Positions 23,952 to 24,430 of a stretch of DNA of 24,430 nt are shown here, in pieces. A program made the translations under genes and the position numbers. Numbering within the stretch: position 1 is the stretch's first letter; every line of letters starts with the position of its first letter. Under the pieces are notes generated by a model. That model worked only from the letters and a program-made list of their open reading frames with translations. It was not told the origin of the DNA and searched no databases. The DNA is taken from positions 1 to 24,430 of the forward strand of contig JBGUIU010000231.1 of NCBI GenBank assembly GCA_045113275.1. The letters run 5' to 3'. This stretch comes from UBA1181 sp045113275 (GTDB lineage Bacteria; Bacteroidota; Bacteroidia; Bacteroidales; Paludibacteraceae).

Positions 23952-24430
23952 ATGAGAGAGATTTTACATTTAATGAATGAGATGTCCCCATATCTATTGT
24001 TGGGATTCCTACTCGCAGGATTAATGCATGCATTCATCCCTGGACGATTTTACACTAAGTATCTTGCAGATAACTCTTTTGGATCCGTTTTTCGTGCGGC
24101 ATTGTTCGGCATACCACTGCCTCTATGTTCCTGTGGTGTTATCCCAACTGCTATGTCCATTCGTAAAGAGGGAGCATCCAAGGGGGCAGTTACATCTTTT
24201 TTAATCTCCACACCACAAACAGGAGTAGATTCCATTATTGCCACCTATAGTCTTATGGGATGGGCATTTGCCATCATTCGTCCCATCGCAGCCTTCATTA
24301 CAGCTATTTTTGGAGGCTCTATGGTGAATTGGTTCGCATCAGGGGAACCGGAATGTTCATCTTCAGAAGAACACACTCATGATGAGGAACACTGTTGTCA
24401 TTGTCATGACGAGGGATGTGGATGTGAAGA
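23952..24430 (+). CDS. SO_0444/YraQ-type Cu/Zn efflux permease (N-terminal part, runs off window)
   Basis: 159 residues of a polytopic permease are visible from an ATG preceded by an AAAAAAGGAAAA ribosome-binding region. Hydrophobic segments lie at about 12-30, 46-66, 80-100 and 103-128. The PLCSCGVIP motif (57-65) and the STPQTGVDSI segment (86-95) are typical of the permease family (DUF318/YraQ; SO_0444 group). After the fourth segment comes a soluble stretch dense in Cys, His and acidic residues (135-159, with HTHDEEHCCHCHDEGCGC) that probably binds metal. Family members are annotated as Cu/Zn efflux transporters in the inner membrane. The second half is outside the window. A palindromic candidate operator lies upstream. 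Confidence 0.88.
   Translation, partial: MREILHLMNEMSPYLLLGFLLAGLMHAFIPGRFYTKYLADNSFGSVFRAALFGIPLPLCSCGVIPTAMSIRKEGASKGAVTSFLISTPQTGVDSIIATYSLMGWAFAIIRPIAAFITAIFGGSMVNWFASGEPECSSSEEHTHDEEHCCHCHDEGCGCE

Noticed and set aside
1..24430. Mobile element, phage or defence system
   Set aside because: No transposase, integrase, restriction, toxin-antitoxin, CRISPR or phage genes and no terminal inverted repeats or tRNA attachment sites were seen; the lone RecD-like helicase has no defence partners.

Overview
The window looks like a chromosomal segment from a member of the Bacteroidales (phylum Bacteroidota). The evidence is a low GC content (about 40% by eye), promoters of the Bacteroidota type (TAnnTTTG at -7, TTG about 19 bp upstream), lipoproteins and Bacteroidota-restricted families such as DUF3822, and secreted glycosidases carrying C-terminal tails that resemble type IX secretion sorting domains. 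No SusC/SusD pair, transposase, integrase, tRNA, rRNA or CRISPR array was found.

Positions 1-7500 are mostly conserved core genes. They hold the 5' part of ychF (minus), a divergent periplasmic rhodanese plus lipoprotein pair, a CYTH-domain protein, an orphan Wzz-like two-TM membrane protein, a RecD-like helicase, and a four-gene operon (pilin-like membrane protein, DUF3822 actin-like ATPase, rsmD, folB). Convergent gene ends carry hairpin terminators.

Positions 7500-10900, all on the minus strand, hold a phospholipid-type module: a CDP-alcohol phosphatidyltransferase with a non-canonical metal-binding motif, a CdsA-like CDP-diglyceride synthetase and a PlsC-like acyltransferase. A FemAB/GNAT-like acyltransferase gene lies upstream. 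The first two are reminiscent of E. coli ynbA/ynbB and may make an uncommon phospholipid or lipid head group.

Positions 11171-23841 are the accessory part. A three-gene operon encodes a clan GH-A glycosidase with CBM6, a right-handed beta-helix protein with CBM6, and a LacZ-type GH2 beta-galactosidase. A terminator follows. Next come thyA, a membrane-anchored transglutaminase-like protein and a small lipoprotein on the opposite strand. Then comes a second 642-residue paralogue of the GH-A/CBM6 enzyme with its own strong promoter. The shared CBM6 modules and secretion signals suggest that the four enzymes attack one complex galactose-containing glycan at or outside the cell surface. The exact substrate cannot be read from the sequence.

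The right edge holds the 5' part of an SO_0444-type Cu/Zn efflux permease with a Cys/His-rich loop and a palindromic candidate operator in its promoter region.
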